From Thysanoteuthis rhombus (Eukaryota > Mollusca > Cephalopoda > Oegopsida > Thysanoteuthidae), in NCBI GenBank assembly GCA_963457665.1, contig OY735216.1, positions 41,301,294 through 41,365,293 on the forward strand: a stretch of DNA of 64,000 bases, given 5' to 3'. The position numbers were made by a program, and so were the translations under genes. Below, piece by piece: positions 1 to 11,456 of the stretch; the stretch's first letter is position 1, and every line of letters starts with the position of its first letter. The notes below the pieces were generated by a model. That model was given only the letters and a program-made list of their open reading frames with translations, did not search any database and was not told where the DNA came from.

Positions 1-117
1 AAAATCTAATAATAAGATCGGAGGGAAAAAAAGGCATTTTGAAATGTTTTCATGGTGGGAGTGCCAATTCAAATGTATCATTGATTCAAAAGAGAACCTG
101 TTCAATATATACACACG

Positions 118-215
118 TATACTTACCGAACAATTGTTTATTCTATTTACGTTGTCAAAGCCAAATAACAGATTCACCGAGTAATAATGAGAGATCACAT
201 TGAATATAGTTTCAG
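118..215 (+). repeat. Degenerate tRNA-SINE 3' body (family S)
   Basis: The stretch CAATTGTTTATTCTATTTAC followed by GTTGTC matches the body of the SINE copies near 50.1 and 50.3 kb, which have TAATTGTTTATTCTACTTGC then GTTGTC. The tRNA-like head is missing, and the rest is weakly conserved. Confidence 0.45.
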
Positions 216-582
216 CACAAAATGCATTTTTTAATCATTTTGTCGGATCATATCCATTTATTAATAACATATATACATATATATGACTGATATCTTAGCT
301 ATTCCCTTCACGAATTCGGATAGATAACAGTAAATTGAGATTGTTTTTGTTTTGTTGGGAAGTACTTGACAGACGTATCTAGTTGCTGCAATTGAAGAAA
401 ATAGGGCACAGCGGCCGAAACGTTGAGTTCAAAAGACGAACAGAGATGAGGACAACAGACAGAAAAAAAAATCTATACACAATGATGATCACACATCCGA
501 AAGATACAGACAGAAAATCGCAGATTCAAAAACGAAAATGTGTGATGACAAGAGAAGAAGAGGGCAAAGGTAACCACGAAGT

Positions 583-623
<41 letters not shown>

Positions 624-1090
624 AGAGGAAAAGGCTTTGAGGAAGCTGCGGGAGGGACAGGAGAAGGAGGCCAAGTTATTTGGGACATTCAGACTTGTGG
701 GGATGGGAATCCCAGACAGGTTCATCCCCCTCTCTCCCCAGGGTAGGGGTTACGACGACGACGACGACGACGAATGGCTGGCACATTTCCCCACCCCCAC
801 CCGGATCACTTGGGGGGAAAAAAAAGGGAAGGAAAAAGCGACCTACAAATAGCCATTGAATATACAGCCAGACGCGTTGACATTGGGGAGGGAGGTCAGA
901 TGTGGGTACGTGTGTAAATGACCATAAAACTACCCGACCCACCCATATTTGTTAAGAAGATTCCTCAGTGCAAAGACTTTATCGGGTGCAGGGGTTCTTT
1001 AGATTCGAAGAGCGAGATGCACACTATCTGTAAATTCATTATTGTGTTCTACACACATACACAGGGGAGACAAAGCCGGCTCAAGGTAAC
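216..1090. other. Non-coding stretch with short simple repeats
   Basis: No gene is recognised. It has a (GAAA)n tract at about 588-624, a short (CGA)n at 753-773, and a CCGAAACGTTGAG string at 414-426 like those in retroelement tails elsewhere in the window. The open frames here are purine-tract artefacts. Confidence 0.5.
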
Positions 1091-1094
1091 CGGT

Positions 1095-1315
1095 AATACC
1101 GGCAGTCCCTGGGAGTGGGTGGGGAGCTTTGCAAGAGGGCACTTGTCATGTGTCCGAGACAGTAGGACATATCAAGATAGAAATGGAAGAATGAGAAATT
1201 CAACAGAATGAATGTGTGAAAACAGATTCTTTTATGAATATGTGATAATACTATACTTAGAAGGGCATCGGAGTTCAACTTGCCTAGGGCGCCATGAATC
1301 GTGCGGTCGTCCCTG
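1095..1315 (+). repeat. GGCGCC-family dispersed repeat, copy 1
   Basis: The left part has GTCATGTGTCCGAGACAG followed by TAGGAC. The right part has AGTTCAACTTGCCTAGGGCG then CCATGAATC. Both blocks recur in the same order at 20600-20930 (plus) and at 8556-8840 (minus). No open frame or target duplication is evident, so the class is unknown. Confidence 0.6.
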
Positions 1316-1396
1316 ATGAGGGATATTGCGAAATTGAAAGAAAGATACAAGCGTGTGGCTGAAATATAAACAGATCTGTTAATTAAAGTACATGCC

Positions 1397-1397
<1 letters not shown>

Positions 1398-1450
<53 letters not shown>

Positions 1451-1460
1451 TGTGTGTGTG
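1398..1460. repeat. (AT)n then (GT)n microsatellite
   Basis: About 50 bases of pure AT dinucleotide followed directly by a short GT run. Confidence 0.95.
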
Positions 1461-1499
1461 CGTACGCGCGCTTCTGTCTCTTTATTTGTTCGTTTAGCA

Positions 1500-2280
1500 T
1501 TCAATGATGATGAAAAAGTATTAGTTTTACACCAAAAATATTAATCTTTGAACATAATTTTCTTCCTGGCCGATTGTATGGTGAATACTAATCATAGTTT
1601 GAATACTATACAGTGACGATATCAGAACAAAAATCAACTCATAATTACGTGGCAAGCTACGGACTTACTGATCCACCAACGTGTATTTATTTATAAAAAT
1701 AGCTAGATTGTGAGAGAGGGGAAAAAAATACTCAAGTTATACTTACACACTGATGTATGAATTTAGTCGACAATACAGAAAGCAAACAATAAATGTATGA
1801 AAATCAAAATTAATCCCATTGACTTGTTTTGCCTTTATTAAAGTGGGAAGCTTAGATGAGACAATATTCGAAATATCCATTTATTTTAAGTTATAATGTT
1901 TTACATTATCACAACGCATGAGTGGCAAACGTCAAATATTTTGGAATTGTGAAGAATATACACGTATATCGTACACACTAACTGTGCATGTATTCATAAG
2001 TTTTTTTAGGTACCCGTTCTTAACACACCGGGTATATATAATACATAACTGTATATGAATATTAACTTTGACTTGCTGAGAGAAAAACTATTCCCATTTC
2101 TTGAAATACACTCTCATTTTGCAAAATACCCGAATAAAAAATGTCCTATAAAGAATCAAACTTTTAGCAAACATTTTCCCTTTAACATACGTACCTCCTC
2201 AGTCAAAATAGCCACCGGAAAGTATGTATACATAGATATGATATCTAAATACACACAATGTGTATATACATGTAATAAAT
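1500..2280. other. AT-rich non-coding stretch
   Basis: No coding, RNA or repeat signal is recognised on either strand apart from scattered A/T runs. Confidence 0.4.
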
Positions 2281-2282
2281 GT

Positions 2283-2377
2283 ACATAAAAATACGATATC
2301 TATATAGACACATACAGTATGTATTTATAAATATGATACCTATATACACATACAGTATGCAGATACAAATATAATAC

Positions 2378-2463
<86 letters not shown>

Positions 2464-2920
2464 TGTATATATAAATATAATACCTTTATATATATACACA
2501 TACAGTATACAGATATAAATATAATAATTTATACATAAACACGCAGTATGTACATATAAATATAATACCTACATACACACACAGTATGTATATATAAATA
2601 TAATACTACCCCCACACACAGTATGTATAGATAACACCTACATACACACAGAGAGTATGTATGCATAAATATAATATCTACATACACACACAGTATGTAT
2701 ATATAATGTATCCATATACACACACACAGTATGTATATATAATGTATCTATATACACACACACAGTATGTATATATAATGTATCTATATACACACACACA
2801 GTATGTATATATAATATAATATCTATATACACACACACAGAATGTATACATAAATATAGTACCTATATATACAGACAGTATGTGTCTAAAAATATAATAT
2901 CTATATACACACACTAATAT
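2283..2920. repeat. Minisatellite with ~36-bp unit containing ACACACAGTATGTATATATA
   Basis: The phrase CAGTATGTATATATAA with a CA-run before it and TATCTATATA after it recurs about 13 times at roughly 36-base spacing, clearest from 2540 to 2880. An (AT)n run of about 80 bases interrupts it at 2378-2460. Translations such as the repeated CVYIDTLYIHTV are artefacts. Confidence 0.9.
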
Positions 2921-3000
2921 ACATATACATGTATATACCTAAATACACACACACGCTCACAAAGCATATATAAATATAATACATATAGACACACGAAGTG

Positions 3001-3002
<2 letters not shown>

Positions 3003-3052
<50 letters not shown>
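3003..3052. repeat. (AT)n microsatellite
   Basis: A pure AT dinucleotide run of about 50 bases. Confidence 0.95.
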
Positions 3053-3054
<2 letters not shown>

Positions 3055-3059
3055 CATAC

Positions 3060-3562
3060 ATACGTACATATAAACATTACATACATATGGCTGCATTTCT
3101 AACGCGCTTCGTCTCGTACCCTCAGTGCGCGTCTGGTTCCTATATAACGCCAAATGTGTGTGGGGGGGAGGGGATCAACATTTATCATTCTTTGGTCCCC
3201 TCACCCCCAATACTGACGACCCCCACTTAAAAAACCCTTAAAACAATTATAGGTTACTATTTGGATTGTACGTTATCGTGACAAGCTTGACGACTTGCCG
3301 ATGGTTAGTTTTGTGTTTTTGTTACGTTTTATTTAATGGGAAGGAGTAGAGAAGATGAGCAATAAGTAACACAATGCTGTTAAGAAAAAAATAAAATAAA
3401 ATAAATACTAATCGCCCCTTGACCCCCTTTGGAAAGTAGGAACAAATCAGAATCTGTTTCTCTTCAGTTTCATTTTAGAATTAGAGATAAAAGGTCTGGC
3501 TTTGATAGGTAACGAGATAGCGCAGTAGTTGGATAGATAGAGGGAGAGATAGATAGAAAGAT

Positions 3563-3593
<31 letters not shown>

Positions 3594-4382
3594 TGGAGGA
3601 AATAGCGAAGGAGAGATGGTTAGGGTTTGAAAGAGAGAGTACTTCTGTTCTAACAATCATTCTTTTTAACTCCTAAGGGAAATAAAAATGTGTTCAGTTT
3701 GGTATTTGGCTACTTTTTTTGTTTGTATGCCATGAAAAAAGCCATCATTTGAGCAGAAAAAATATATTATCTCAAATCGTCAAATTATTATCAAAAATAT
3801 GATTTCATCAAAGTAATTAATCAGCGAAATGATTATTATAGTTATTGCTATCATAATCAGCAGTGGCTGGTGGATTTTATTAGAGATCAAGTGATAGCAC
3901 ATCTCAATACTCCAGGACTCTCCTCGGTATGCTAGTCGGCTTACACTGATGTTAACATTATTATTATTATCATCATCATCATCATCATCATTATTATTAT
4001 TACTACTACTACTACTATTATTATTACTATTAGTAGTAATAGTAGAAGTAAATGGAGAGAACGAACACCGACAGTCTACCGTAGCAGTAGCGATGATGGC
4101 GTTATACTTGCCATTATTGTTATTATAATTATTACTCTGCGCAACGTATTTTTACTTTTCTTGTTCCCGGGTAATATGGATTATTTTCTTATTGATTATG
4201 TTCAAAAGTATAGAAACGGTCAATTATTCCCTCCAGACTTTGCTTTTGTGGCCAGATTGAAAACCTTTTTCAAATAGACCAAGGGCAAATTTTCACCATT
4301 TCGATCATATAAAGTAATAAAAACAACTGCACATGAACGTAACTGTCATTGTCACAAAAGCCAAGTTAGAAGGGAATAATGG

Positions 4383-4385
<3 letters not shown>
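3060..4385. other. Non-coding stretch with (GATA/GA)n and trinucleotide tracts
   Basis: It contains (GATA)n grading into (GA)n at about 3530-3595 and mixed ATT/ATC/ACT trinucleotide repeats at 3958-4050. No gene is recognised. Confidence 0.55.

Positions 4386-4387
<2 letters not shown>

Positions 4388-4451
<64 letters not shown>
4388..4451. repeat. (AT)n microsatellite
   Basis: A pure AT dinucleotide run of more than 60 bases. Confidence 0.95.
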
Positions 4452-4454
<3 letters not shown>

Positions 4455-5340
4455 ACGTACAAGCCATTATAGCACTCACTACCCACGAACAAAAATCGCG
4501 TTGCACGGAGTTATTATAAAATAGCAAAAGATCCATTAAATGTAACTGAAACAACAGATAAGAAAGAGAAAGAAAGAAAGAATATCACGTTCCTACTTCT
4601 TTCTTCCAGGCTCTCATACTTTTGGTTGTCACAGGAAGAAAAAAAATAAAAAATAAAAAAAAAAATAACGAAAGGAGGATGCGACGACGATGATTACCCC
4701 CAGGCTTCATTGTTGCTTTTTCCAAGCTGATGTTTTGCTTTTCGTTTTTGTTTGTTTTTCTTTTTTTAATTTAATGTTTAACGAAACTGCTTTTTCTGTC
4801 TTTTCATCCCATCGTCTGCTGTTTTGCCCTAATATTTCCCCATTTCTTCCCGATATCCCAGCACTCTTTATTATTTCTTCAATTTCACGGTTTCATCAAA
4901 ACTGGAGACCACATCGGACGATTGGCGGATACGTTTTTGTTAAAACCCGACAGATACAAGACTAACTATGCTAGTGCAAATGTGTATACATTTACACACT
5001 AACGTACACAAGTATAGAGACAAAATATCTATGTGTGTGTTTTTTTACATACCAGGGCCGGTGCTACCATTGGGCCAAACTAAGCAGCCGTCTAGGGCGA
5101 TGTACTGACCTTTCCAGAGAAGATCAGGCAACCGGGGGCGCAAATTTCGAGTCTCGCCTAGGGTGCATAGAACCCTTGTGCAAATTTAGAGTCTCATGTA
5201 AGGGTGCACGAAACCTTTGCTCCGGCCTTGTATACATATTTCCCGATTTTAATCAGTATATGATTTCAAGATTTTCGCTTCCACTAAATATAAGGACAAT
5301 TACACGCTTGAAATTTTCTTCAAATTAAAAACACAGGCAA
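4452..5340. other. Non-coding stretch with possible diverged GGCGCC-type repeat
   Basis: At 5050-5200 the strings CCATTGGGCCAAACTAAGCA and GCCGTCTAGGGCGATG resemble gene-fossil or repeat sequence of the kind also seen near 9200 (TTGGCGCCTTGGGCGATTGC). No intact coding frame is convincing. Confidence 0.35.
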
Positions 5341-5366
5341 TATATATATTACAAAAATAATTATAG

Positions 5367-5369
<3 letters not shown>

Positions 5370-5411
<42 letters not shown>
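5370..5411. repeat. (AT)n microsatellite
   Basis: A pure AT dinucleotide run about 220 bases inside the presumed sFRP intron. Confidence 0.95.
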
Positions 5412-5414
<3 letters not shown>

Positions 5415-5621
5415 GAAACACTCTCTATAAGTATAAGGAGATTGATAGATACGAATAGACCGAGATAGATTGATATGAGCAGACCTGGGTAGCGAGATAT
5501 TACTACTGTAGATGAACAAAGCGTGATAGATAGAAAATGCACCATTTCCATTGAGATTAGGTGGCATTGTGTAAACATATATGGAAAATGTCAAATCACT
5601 CGGACATAATAAACGAAGATG

Positions 5622-5627
5622 GCTTAC
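5622..5627 (-). other. Splice donor of sFRP coding exon 1
   Basis: On the minus strand the coding sequence reads CAG/GTAAGC, a near-consensus 5' splice site placed two residues after MDA and just past the last frizzled-domain cysteine. sFRP genes usually have the whole frizzled domain in one first coding exon, so the position fits. The open frame runs on only to a stop near 5596, without recognisable sequence. Confidence 0.85.
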
Positions 5628-6132
5628 CTGCATCCATGTGTTGTGGATAAATACATAAATCGTTCTGTAAGGGAAACTTGCTGCAGTTGAGCATTTCTGG
5701 CCACGGGTAGCCCCATTGTTGCATGATTCCTTCACACCCTTCTTTGACCACCGTGCATAGCGAGCGGCAAGGGTAGATCTTCCGATCCAGACACACCGGG
5801 GTGAACAACGAACATAGAAAGAGTCGTGTGTCCGGGTGGCATTTTCTTCCGATCAAATATCTCCAGTTAGATGAGCTGAATTGTTGTACTACCTCGGGTA
5901 GACTACTGTGATCCAGTAAGTTGGGAAGGCTCATCTGTTTGTACCCCATGCCTTTGCATACCGCCAAAGAGTCGGGTATGTCTATGCACTGGGGTCGATC
6001 GATTCCAATACTACCCCATCTACCTTCCCCGATCATCGAGATTTCGTGGCCGTACATGTCCTGCTGGCTGCGGGCGGACACCAGTAACAATAAGGTGAAA
6101 ACCGCGTGCAACCAGTGATTGAGGTCCTTCAT
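5628..6132 (-). CDS. First coding exon of a secreted frizzled-related protein (sFRP1/2/5 type)
   Basis: Secreted frizzled-related proteins bind Wnt ligands outside the cell and modulate Wnt/Frizzled signalling. The exon encodes 168 codons plus one base. Residues 1-22 form a signal peptide (hydrophobic core AVFTLLLLVSA, likely cleavage near ARS/QQ). Residues 49-160 form a frizzled cysteine-rich domain with all ten cysteines (49, 59, 98, 107, 114, 122, 126, 133, 150, 160). Family-typical stretches are CIDIPDSLAVC, FLCSLFTPVCLDR and IYPCRSLC; the last two resemble sFRP1/2/5 more than Frizzled receptors. N149-C-S is a possible glycosylation site. The ATG at 6132 is chosen because it is the first ATG after an in-frame TAA (6193-6195) and is followed directly by the signal peptide. 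The exon ends at GATGCAG/GTAAGC (donor GT = complement of 5626-5627). No netrin-like (NTR) domain exon or transmembrane segment is visible here, so the gene is incomplete in the window. The exon has balanced base composition, unlike its repeat-rich surroundings. Confidence 0.93.
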
Positions 6133-6920
6133 GATGCTAAGACGAGCCTGCACTGAAGATAAATTGTCGGTTTGTCGACGACAGAACTCGAGTTACCCAC
6201 AGACGACGACGACGACGACAAAACCGACTTACTGAAGTCCAGATGAAATTGATAGATTAAATTAGAAGCCAGTTCCTTCTCCTTTAGTTTTGCTTGTGGT
6301 TTTTCCTTTTTTTCCCCTCGTTCTCTCTCCCTCTTGTTTTTCTTTTCTGTCTCCCTATAAGCTCCGTTTTACTTCTAAGCTACTTCGTTCCCTTAATATG
6401 ACTCGCTATATCAGAACTCTCCGTTGTATTATTCTTCCGTGGTACGTTTCATATATGTTTATCTTCTTCGCTCACGTCGCTTCTCCTTCGTCTGTTGAAT
6501 TTCCATACCATACACAACACAATCCAAAAGAACGACTTAGAGAGAGAAACAGAATAATCTAAAGAACACAACAGTCGTATTTTGTTTGTTTGTTTGTTTT
6601 TGTAGTTCCATTCCCAGCACTCGGCCTGCAAGTGTTGAAGAGTAAAGGGGAAAAAAAGAGAGAGAGAGAAAGATAGAGAGAGATGGATAGATAGAGAAAT
6701 TCTCTTTCTTGTCTGCTTTCGTGAAACAGTTTTAACGGACTTCTTCTCTCTCAAACCCGAAGCGCCGCGTCTGAGGAGAGGAGGGCCCACAGCCGCAAAT
6801 GTGTATGTTTGTGTGTGTGTGTGTGTGCTTCGCTTCCTTCTACCAGTTAGTGTCACTTTAAAAGGGGTACACAATAACTGAGGATAGTGCGCACGCGCAG
6901 GTGCTCTCCTCGTATGCGTA
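6133..6920 (-). promoter_or_regulatory. 5' leader and probable promoter region of the sFRP gene
   Basis: This stretch lies just upstream of the sFRP start codon. It has a GAC-repeat at 6203-6218, long pyrimidine/purine tracts (6290-6360, 6655-6690), and a more GC- and CpG-rich segment around 6740-6910. That composition differs from the AT-rich surroundings and fits a CpG-containing promoter. No transcription start can be fixed from sequence alone, and a non-coding first exon further upstream is possible. Confidence 0.4.
6888..6899. promoter_or_regulatory. NRF1-type palindromic motif TGCGCACGCGCA
   Basis: The 12-mer TGCGCACGCGCA matches the known NRF1 (ewg in flies) consensus YGCGCAYGCGCR exactly. 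It lies about 760 bases upstream of the sFRP start codon in the most CpG-rich part of this stretch. NRF1 sites are common in CpG-type promoters. Binding here is an inference. Confidence 0.35.
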
Positions 6921-6959
6921 TACCGGTGGGGTTAGGGTACGCACGAAAGTAGGCAGATA

Positions 6960-7435
6960 CAGGGATAGACAGAGAGAGGGGGGGGGTAGGTAATAGCATC
7001 GGGAAAAGAAGAAAAGTCGTTGACTAAACGGTACTTTTTTTTTTTTTTTTTACCTATCATTGCCATTTATAAATTGGACGCAGTAGCGGTGTTTTCAATC
7101 AATTTGAAGTTTGTATCTTCATTAAAAGCTGAGCCAGATTAGACTAGTTCGGGGCCTGTAGCATATGTTATAAAAGGGCCCTAAATTGAAAAAAAAAAAA
7201 AAAAAAAATAGATAAAAAATACAAAAAAATACGCAAGTCTCAAAAGACTAGATTTTTTTCTTGCATAATAATCATTTTCCATTTGTTATACAATACAGGA
7301 ACAAATCGGGTCTATATAAGACAGAATTAGAGAATTCTTTGAATATGGAAATACATATATACACAAGTGGACTATGTAGAATGAGACAAACTCAGGAATA
7401 AAAGAATATGGGGGACTTTAAAGACCAAGATTTAA
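6960..7435. other. Non-coding stretch, poly(T) and poly(A) tracts
   Basis: It has a T-run at 7035-7052 and an A-run at about 7189-7208 after a GGGCCC-containing phrase (7140-7180). The A-run may be the tail of an old retroposon on the plus strand. No coding potential is recognised. Confidence 0.4.
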
Positions 7436-7439
7436 TAAT

Positions 7440-7440
7440 G

Positions 7441-7522
<82 letters not shown>
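7440..7522. repeat. (AT)n microsatellite
   Basis: A pure AT dinucleotide run of about 80 bases. Confidence 0.95.
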
Positions 7523-7524
<2 letters not shown>

Positions 7525-7789
7525 GAATTGATAACTTGAAAGCATTTAGCGCGGCCCCTCCAAAACCGCAGCCTATGCTACATAATACGACAAAAGTTAC
7601 GAGGAGGCATACTTTTATAAACGCCGTGGACATAAATATTGTTGATTCTCGTTAATACGGCACCCTTGGGGGAGTGCTGTTATAAAGAATTTTCCGGGCG
7701 GATTAAAAACACGATAGGTCAATTACTTTTAGGTGCCAAATTGCCACCCCCACTAATTAATGAGATTCCACCTCTACTCCCCCCCGGGT

Positions 7790-8150
7790 AGTTGGGTATG
7801 GGGCAACGACAGATTCGCCGAAACTCTCTCATCAAAGAAAATCTTTATAAACAATGTAAAGGGGGGAGGGGAACTTGGTTTAACTTACACAATTTGCTTA
7901 ATCAAATTTACTTGTATTCGCTACTTTCATCGATTTTAAAATTTTGCACCACCCAAAAACAAGAATCGTTTAGATCCTGTCAATACTGTATGTTTTTACT
8001 TCCCATGTGCCAACCCCATCCTTACTATAACTCTTTCTTAAACGACTCTGTTTTGTTCAGAACCCATTAAAGTGGCCATAATTTCCTGTCTACCCCTGCT
8101 GATTCTCCACTTATTGAATTGTGACAGAATTTGCTCGGGAAATGGTATAA
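7790..8150 (+). repeat. Dispersed repeat shared with 34.5-34.9 kb, copy 1
   Basis: Blocks such as GATTTTAAAATTTTG, TTTTTACTTCCCATGTGC, CCATCCTTACTAT and TTATTGAATTGTGACAG occur here and again in the same order and strand at 34560-34890. The copies differ by many substitutions and small indels. No open frame is shared, so this is an old non-coding repeat of unknown class. Confidence 0.7.
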
Positions 8151-8439
8151 TATCTGCCCATAGCCTACGGGAATCTAAAGACAAACGTGCCGTTAGAACT
8201 ACAGTTTACTGTATTTTGTATCAGCTTGAAGAGACAATTTTGTAAACATGCATATTCGTATGTTCGCACGTGAGTACTTTCTAGGTGTAATGTACTCATA
8301 TCTATTTATATATACGATATTTTAAGCCAAGTTTAGTGTAGTGCAAAGTCAAATAAAGTGAAATTGGCACAGGAGACTGTGTTGCGCCTATCTTCCAAGT
8401 TGGGTAGGGTCTGTCTTCCTTGAACATCAGCATTTAAGA

Positions 8440-8515
8440 TTTTGACCCTTTACCTGGACTCAAACGCCGACATCTGGCACCGGTAGGTATTACGCAATAA
8501 TCTAACAAACCAAGC
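8440..8515 (-). repeat. tRNA-like SINE head
   Basis: On the minus strand a weak A-box (TGGTTTGTTAG) is followed by GCGTTTGAGTCC, close to the B-box consensus GGTTCGANNCC. The acceptor stem cannot be paired, so this is a tRNA-derived retroposon head rather than a gene. Confidence 0.35.
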
Positions 8516-8555
8516 AGGATATACAAATTAAAAACAAAATCCCTGTGGGAATCAC

Positions 8556-8840
8556 AGAAACAGGCAGGACTGGCTCCTGGCGCCTCGAGCAAGTTGAACT
8601 TCGGCGCCTTTTAAAATATACTGCTTATTCATTTATTTGATATATAGTGAGAAAAATAAATACGCAGGGATTAAAAAAATATTACAATAATCAGGTCAAA
8701 ATATTCCTTTAAAAGCTTATTTAGGTTCTTTTTATTCTATTTAATTTATTCATTTTCCCATTTGTAATTGGAAACTCCTACTGTCTCAGACACATGGCAA
8801 GCGCCCTATAGCACGTGGCGCCCTGGTCGACTGCTCCCGC
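8556..8840 (-). repeat. GGCGCC-family dispersed repeat, copy 2
   Basis: Read on the minus strand it has GCCATGTGTCTGAGACAGTA, an AT-rich middle, then GTTCAACTTGCTCGAGGCGC, the same order as copies 1 and 3. Confidence 0.6.
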
Positions 8841-9343
8841 TGTCGATACCTAGGGCTGGGTCTGGAATCAGGGCCACTGTAAGTACCCATATAATTCAAG
8901 TTGAAATATTTCTTTTTTCATCTGAGTGCATGCGTTATTTGGACTCGAGTCCTCTCATTCTTCTACTTCTTACTAACAAACGATTTCTTGCGATATGATG
9001 TACGCATACAAAAACCTATCAAACAAATAAGTTTTGTCACTAGGGAAGGTTTTAGTGTGAGTACCCAGGTATGTTTCAAAACCAGCTCCCAAAATAGTTT
9101 GGGTCGGGGCGGGGGGTATGTCAAGTCTCGCTTGAGGTTAATTCTTGATTCCTAATTCCAGTGATCTTACAAAATGCTGTTCTGATCAAGTGTATATGGG
9201 CAAGCACTTGGCGCCTTGGGCGATTGCCCGTGTTGCTGACATCTGGGACTGGCCCCGAGTAGAGACCAAGACACGGCTGCACAGGTTGTCATGTTCCCGT
9301 CTGAACTGCAAACAGTTTTGTACTCAACTAAAAACTGACAGAA

Positions 9344-9345
<2 letters not shown>
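8841..9345. other. Non-coding stretch with GGCGCC-type fragment
   Basis: At 9200-9255 TTGGCGCCTTGGGCGATTGC resembles the repeat listed at 8556-8840 but without its other half. No gene is recognised. Confidence 0.35.

Positions 9346-9348
<3 letters not shown>

Positions 9349-9440
<92 letters not shown>
9349..9440. repeat. (AT)n microsatellite
   Basis: A pure AT dinucleotide run of about 90 bases, one of the longest simple runs in the window. Confidence 0.95.
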
Positions 9441-9442
<2 letters not shown>

Positions 9443-10760
9443 TGCGATTGCAAAAAGTATCCAATGCATTTCAAAGAGTTAATTTTAACATATTTGTGCA
9501 GCTTCAAATTGGGCAGGATTTGAATCAAAGACTTGGAAATATTGAAACATTAAACATTGAAAATTTATGTACGAAAATCTTTGGTCCAAATTGTGTCAAT
9601 TTTGAAGCTGTATGAGGATGTTGAAATAAACTATTGGATACATTTGCATTCGCTGTAGATCCAAATTATTTCCAAGTGGAAAATATCGACCACAAGAAGA
9701 AGATATTCAAGTGAAAAACAAAAATAAGAAAAATAGATATCAACAATAGAAAGGAATCATTTTTAATAAAAAAATAAAAAAATAAATAAATAATGCAAAC
9801 AGTTAAATGCTAAAACAACGCAAATGAACGGGGGGGGGGGACAGAAGGCTTGATTTAGTCAGAGTCTTACACCGATTAAAACATACGTGAAATTATCCAA
9901 TAAAGTCTCTTTTATCTATCATACTCAGTACTAATCACACGACATCCAACTTAGAAGAGATATTCTTTTCTGTCTTGAATTGCTTGAATTTTTTCCCCTC
10001 TGTTCTCTCCAAATTTGGGAGGGTAGTTGCCCTCCATGGACCCCTGGATCGTTGTATGAGTGTGTGTATGCGCCTCACAAACACGTTCACATAAAATGCG
10101 TAAATAAAACAGATCTAGATAAAAGAAATCTTTATAAATACAAAGCGTCTCCCACAAGTTCTTGTTCAATAATTAAAATTATGTTTATTACCCGAGAGCA
10201 TAGGCTTCCGCAGACCCGGGAGGGGGGTGGGGAAGCAAAAATTATATATCCGGATGTCGGTCGTCAGGTAAGGAGTAGGGACAGCCTCAGCTCCGACTCG
10301 TCCTAAGCTGTCACTATTCATAGTGACCCCTTGATAAGGTTCAACTTCCAAATCCATTCGCCCTCGGCGAGAGTGTCCGATCCAGGCTCGAGAGGGAAGG
10401 GGGCATGTGTCCTGTTTGTACCCCAAACAGACGCCCATGCCAGGGGGTTGATCAAATATTTTCCTAATAAAGATTACCCTATTTTTTAAATAAATACCAA
10501 TTAAATGCATTTATTGTAATACGTGCGATTAGTGTCTTCGATTGAAAAAAAATGTGTCAGTTTGTCCATAAATAGCAACTCTGGTTCTTCCCCGAAAATT
10601 GATAAAACATTTCCGGAAGAAAGAATAATTTTTTCAAACGATTAAGTGAAAAAAGTCATATTAAAAAATGCCATGACTTGATTTCTGGCAAGGAAAAAGT
10701 CATGATTATGATTAAATAGTAAAAATTTACAATGTTAATATACACGTTTTTGTAAAAATC
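9441..10760. other. Non-coding stretch
   Basis: It contains a short A/AT-rich tract (9765-9795) and G/C homopolymers (9829-9840). Open frames on both strands are short and lack recognisable domains. Confidence 0.4.
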
Positions 10761-10763
10761 ATT

Positions 10764-10958
10764 ACTTATTTTATTACTATAAACTAAATAAATCACAACA
10801 TTTCTTTTTAATTGAAACAGTGCTTATTTTATTACTATGAATTAAATAAATCAACATAATATAGTGTTTATTTTATTACTATGAATTAAATAAATCAAGT
10901 AATATACTGCACGTTTTATTATTATAAATTAAATAAATCAAAATAAATCAAAATAACT
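10764..10958. repeat. Four-unit minisatellite, TTATTTTATTACTATGAATT type
   Basis: Units start near 10764, 10823, 10867 and 10913, each with TTATTTTATTACTATRAAYT followed by AAATAAATCA. The first unit carries an extra segment of about 13 bases; the others are 44-46 bases. Confidence 0.85.
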
Positions 10959-11456
10959 AGAAAGATTTCCTAACCAGAAACCCATGTTATAAACTCTTGC
11001 AATGACATTTTTTCCTATCCCTTCATAGACTTATTTCCATGATATTTTCCTACATCTGTTCTAACAGGACTCAATTTAGAGCAGTGGAAACTGTGCAGCT
11101 GCACAGAGGTCCAGGGTTTTAGAGGCCCCCATCCTATATAACATCGAAATAGTTGAATTTTTTTTTCGGGTAAAAAAAGTAGCATATTATTCTATAGAGG
11201 GGTAAATTATTGATCTATAAATGACTTTGCGTTAACTTTAATACAACTTTACGAATATCTGATTTTTGTTTTGATTTGTTTGGAAATGTTAGCCTGATAC
11301 AAAAATATTAGCCCCTACCCAACCCGAATTGTTTAGCACTGAAACCCATCAATTTTGAATTCGGTCTTGCTTGGATAGGAGGCGATTTTCATTTATGTTT
11401 TGATTTGTCTTGAGATGATAGCCAAAAACAAAAATGGAAGAGCTTGCATGAATGTA

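Larger units (their letters stand above)
1..5621 (-). other. Probable first intron of the sFRP gene (partial)
   Basis: No downstream sFRP exon (an NTR-type domain with its own cysteine pattern) can be read on the minus strand in this stretch, so the sequence below the donor is inferred to be intron continuing out of the window. It contains SINE-like sequence, a GGCGCC-family repeat, (GAAA)n, (GA)n and several long (AT)n arrays, which are listed separately. Position 1 is the window edge, not a boundary. Confidence 0.6.

Noticed and set aside
6151-6153. Upstream GTG as start of the sFRP frame
   Set aside because: It is not an ATG; the first ATG (6132) directly precedes the signal peptide and follows an in-frame stop at 6193-6195.
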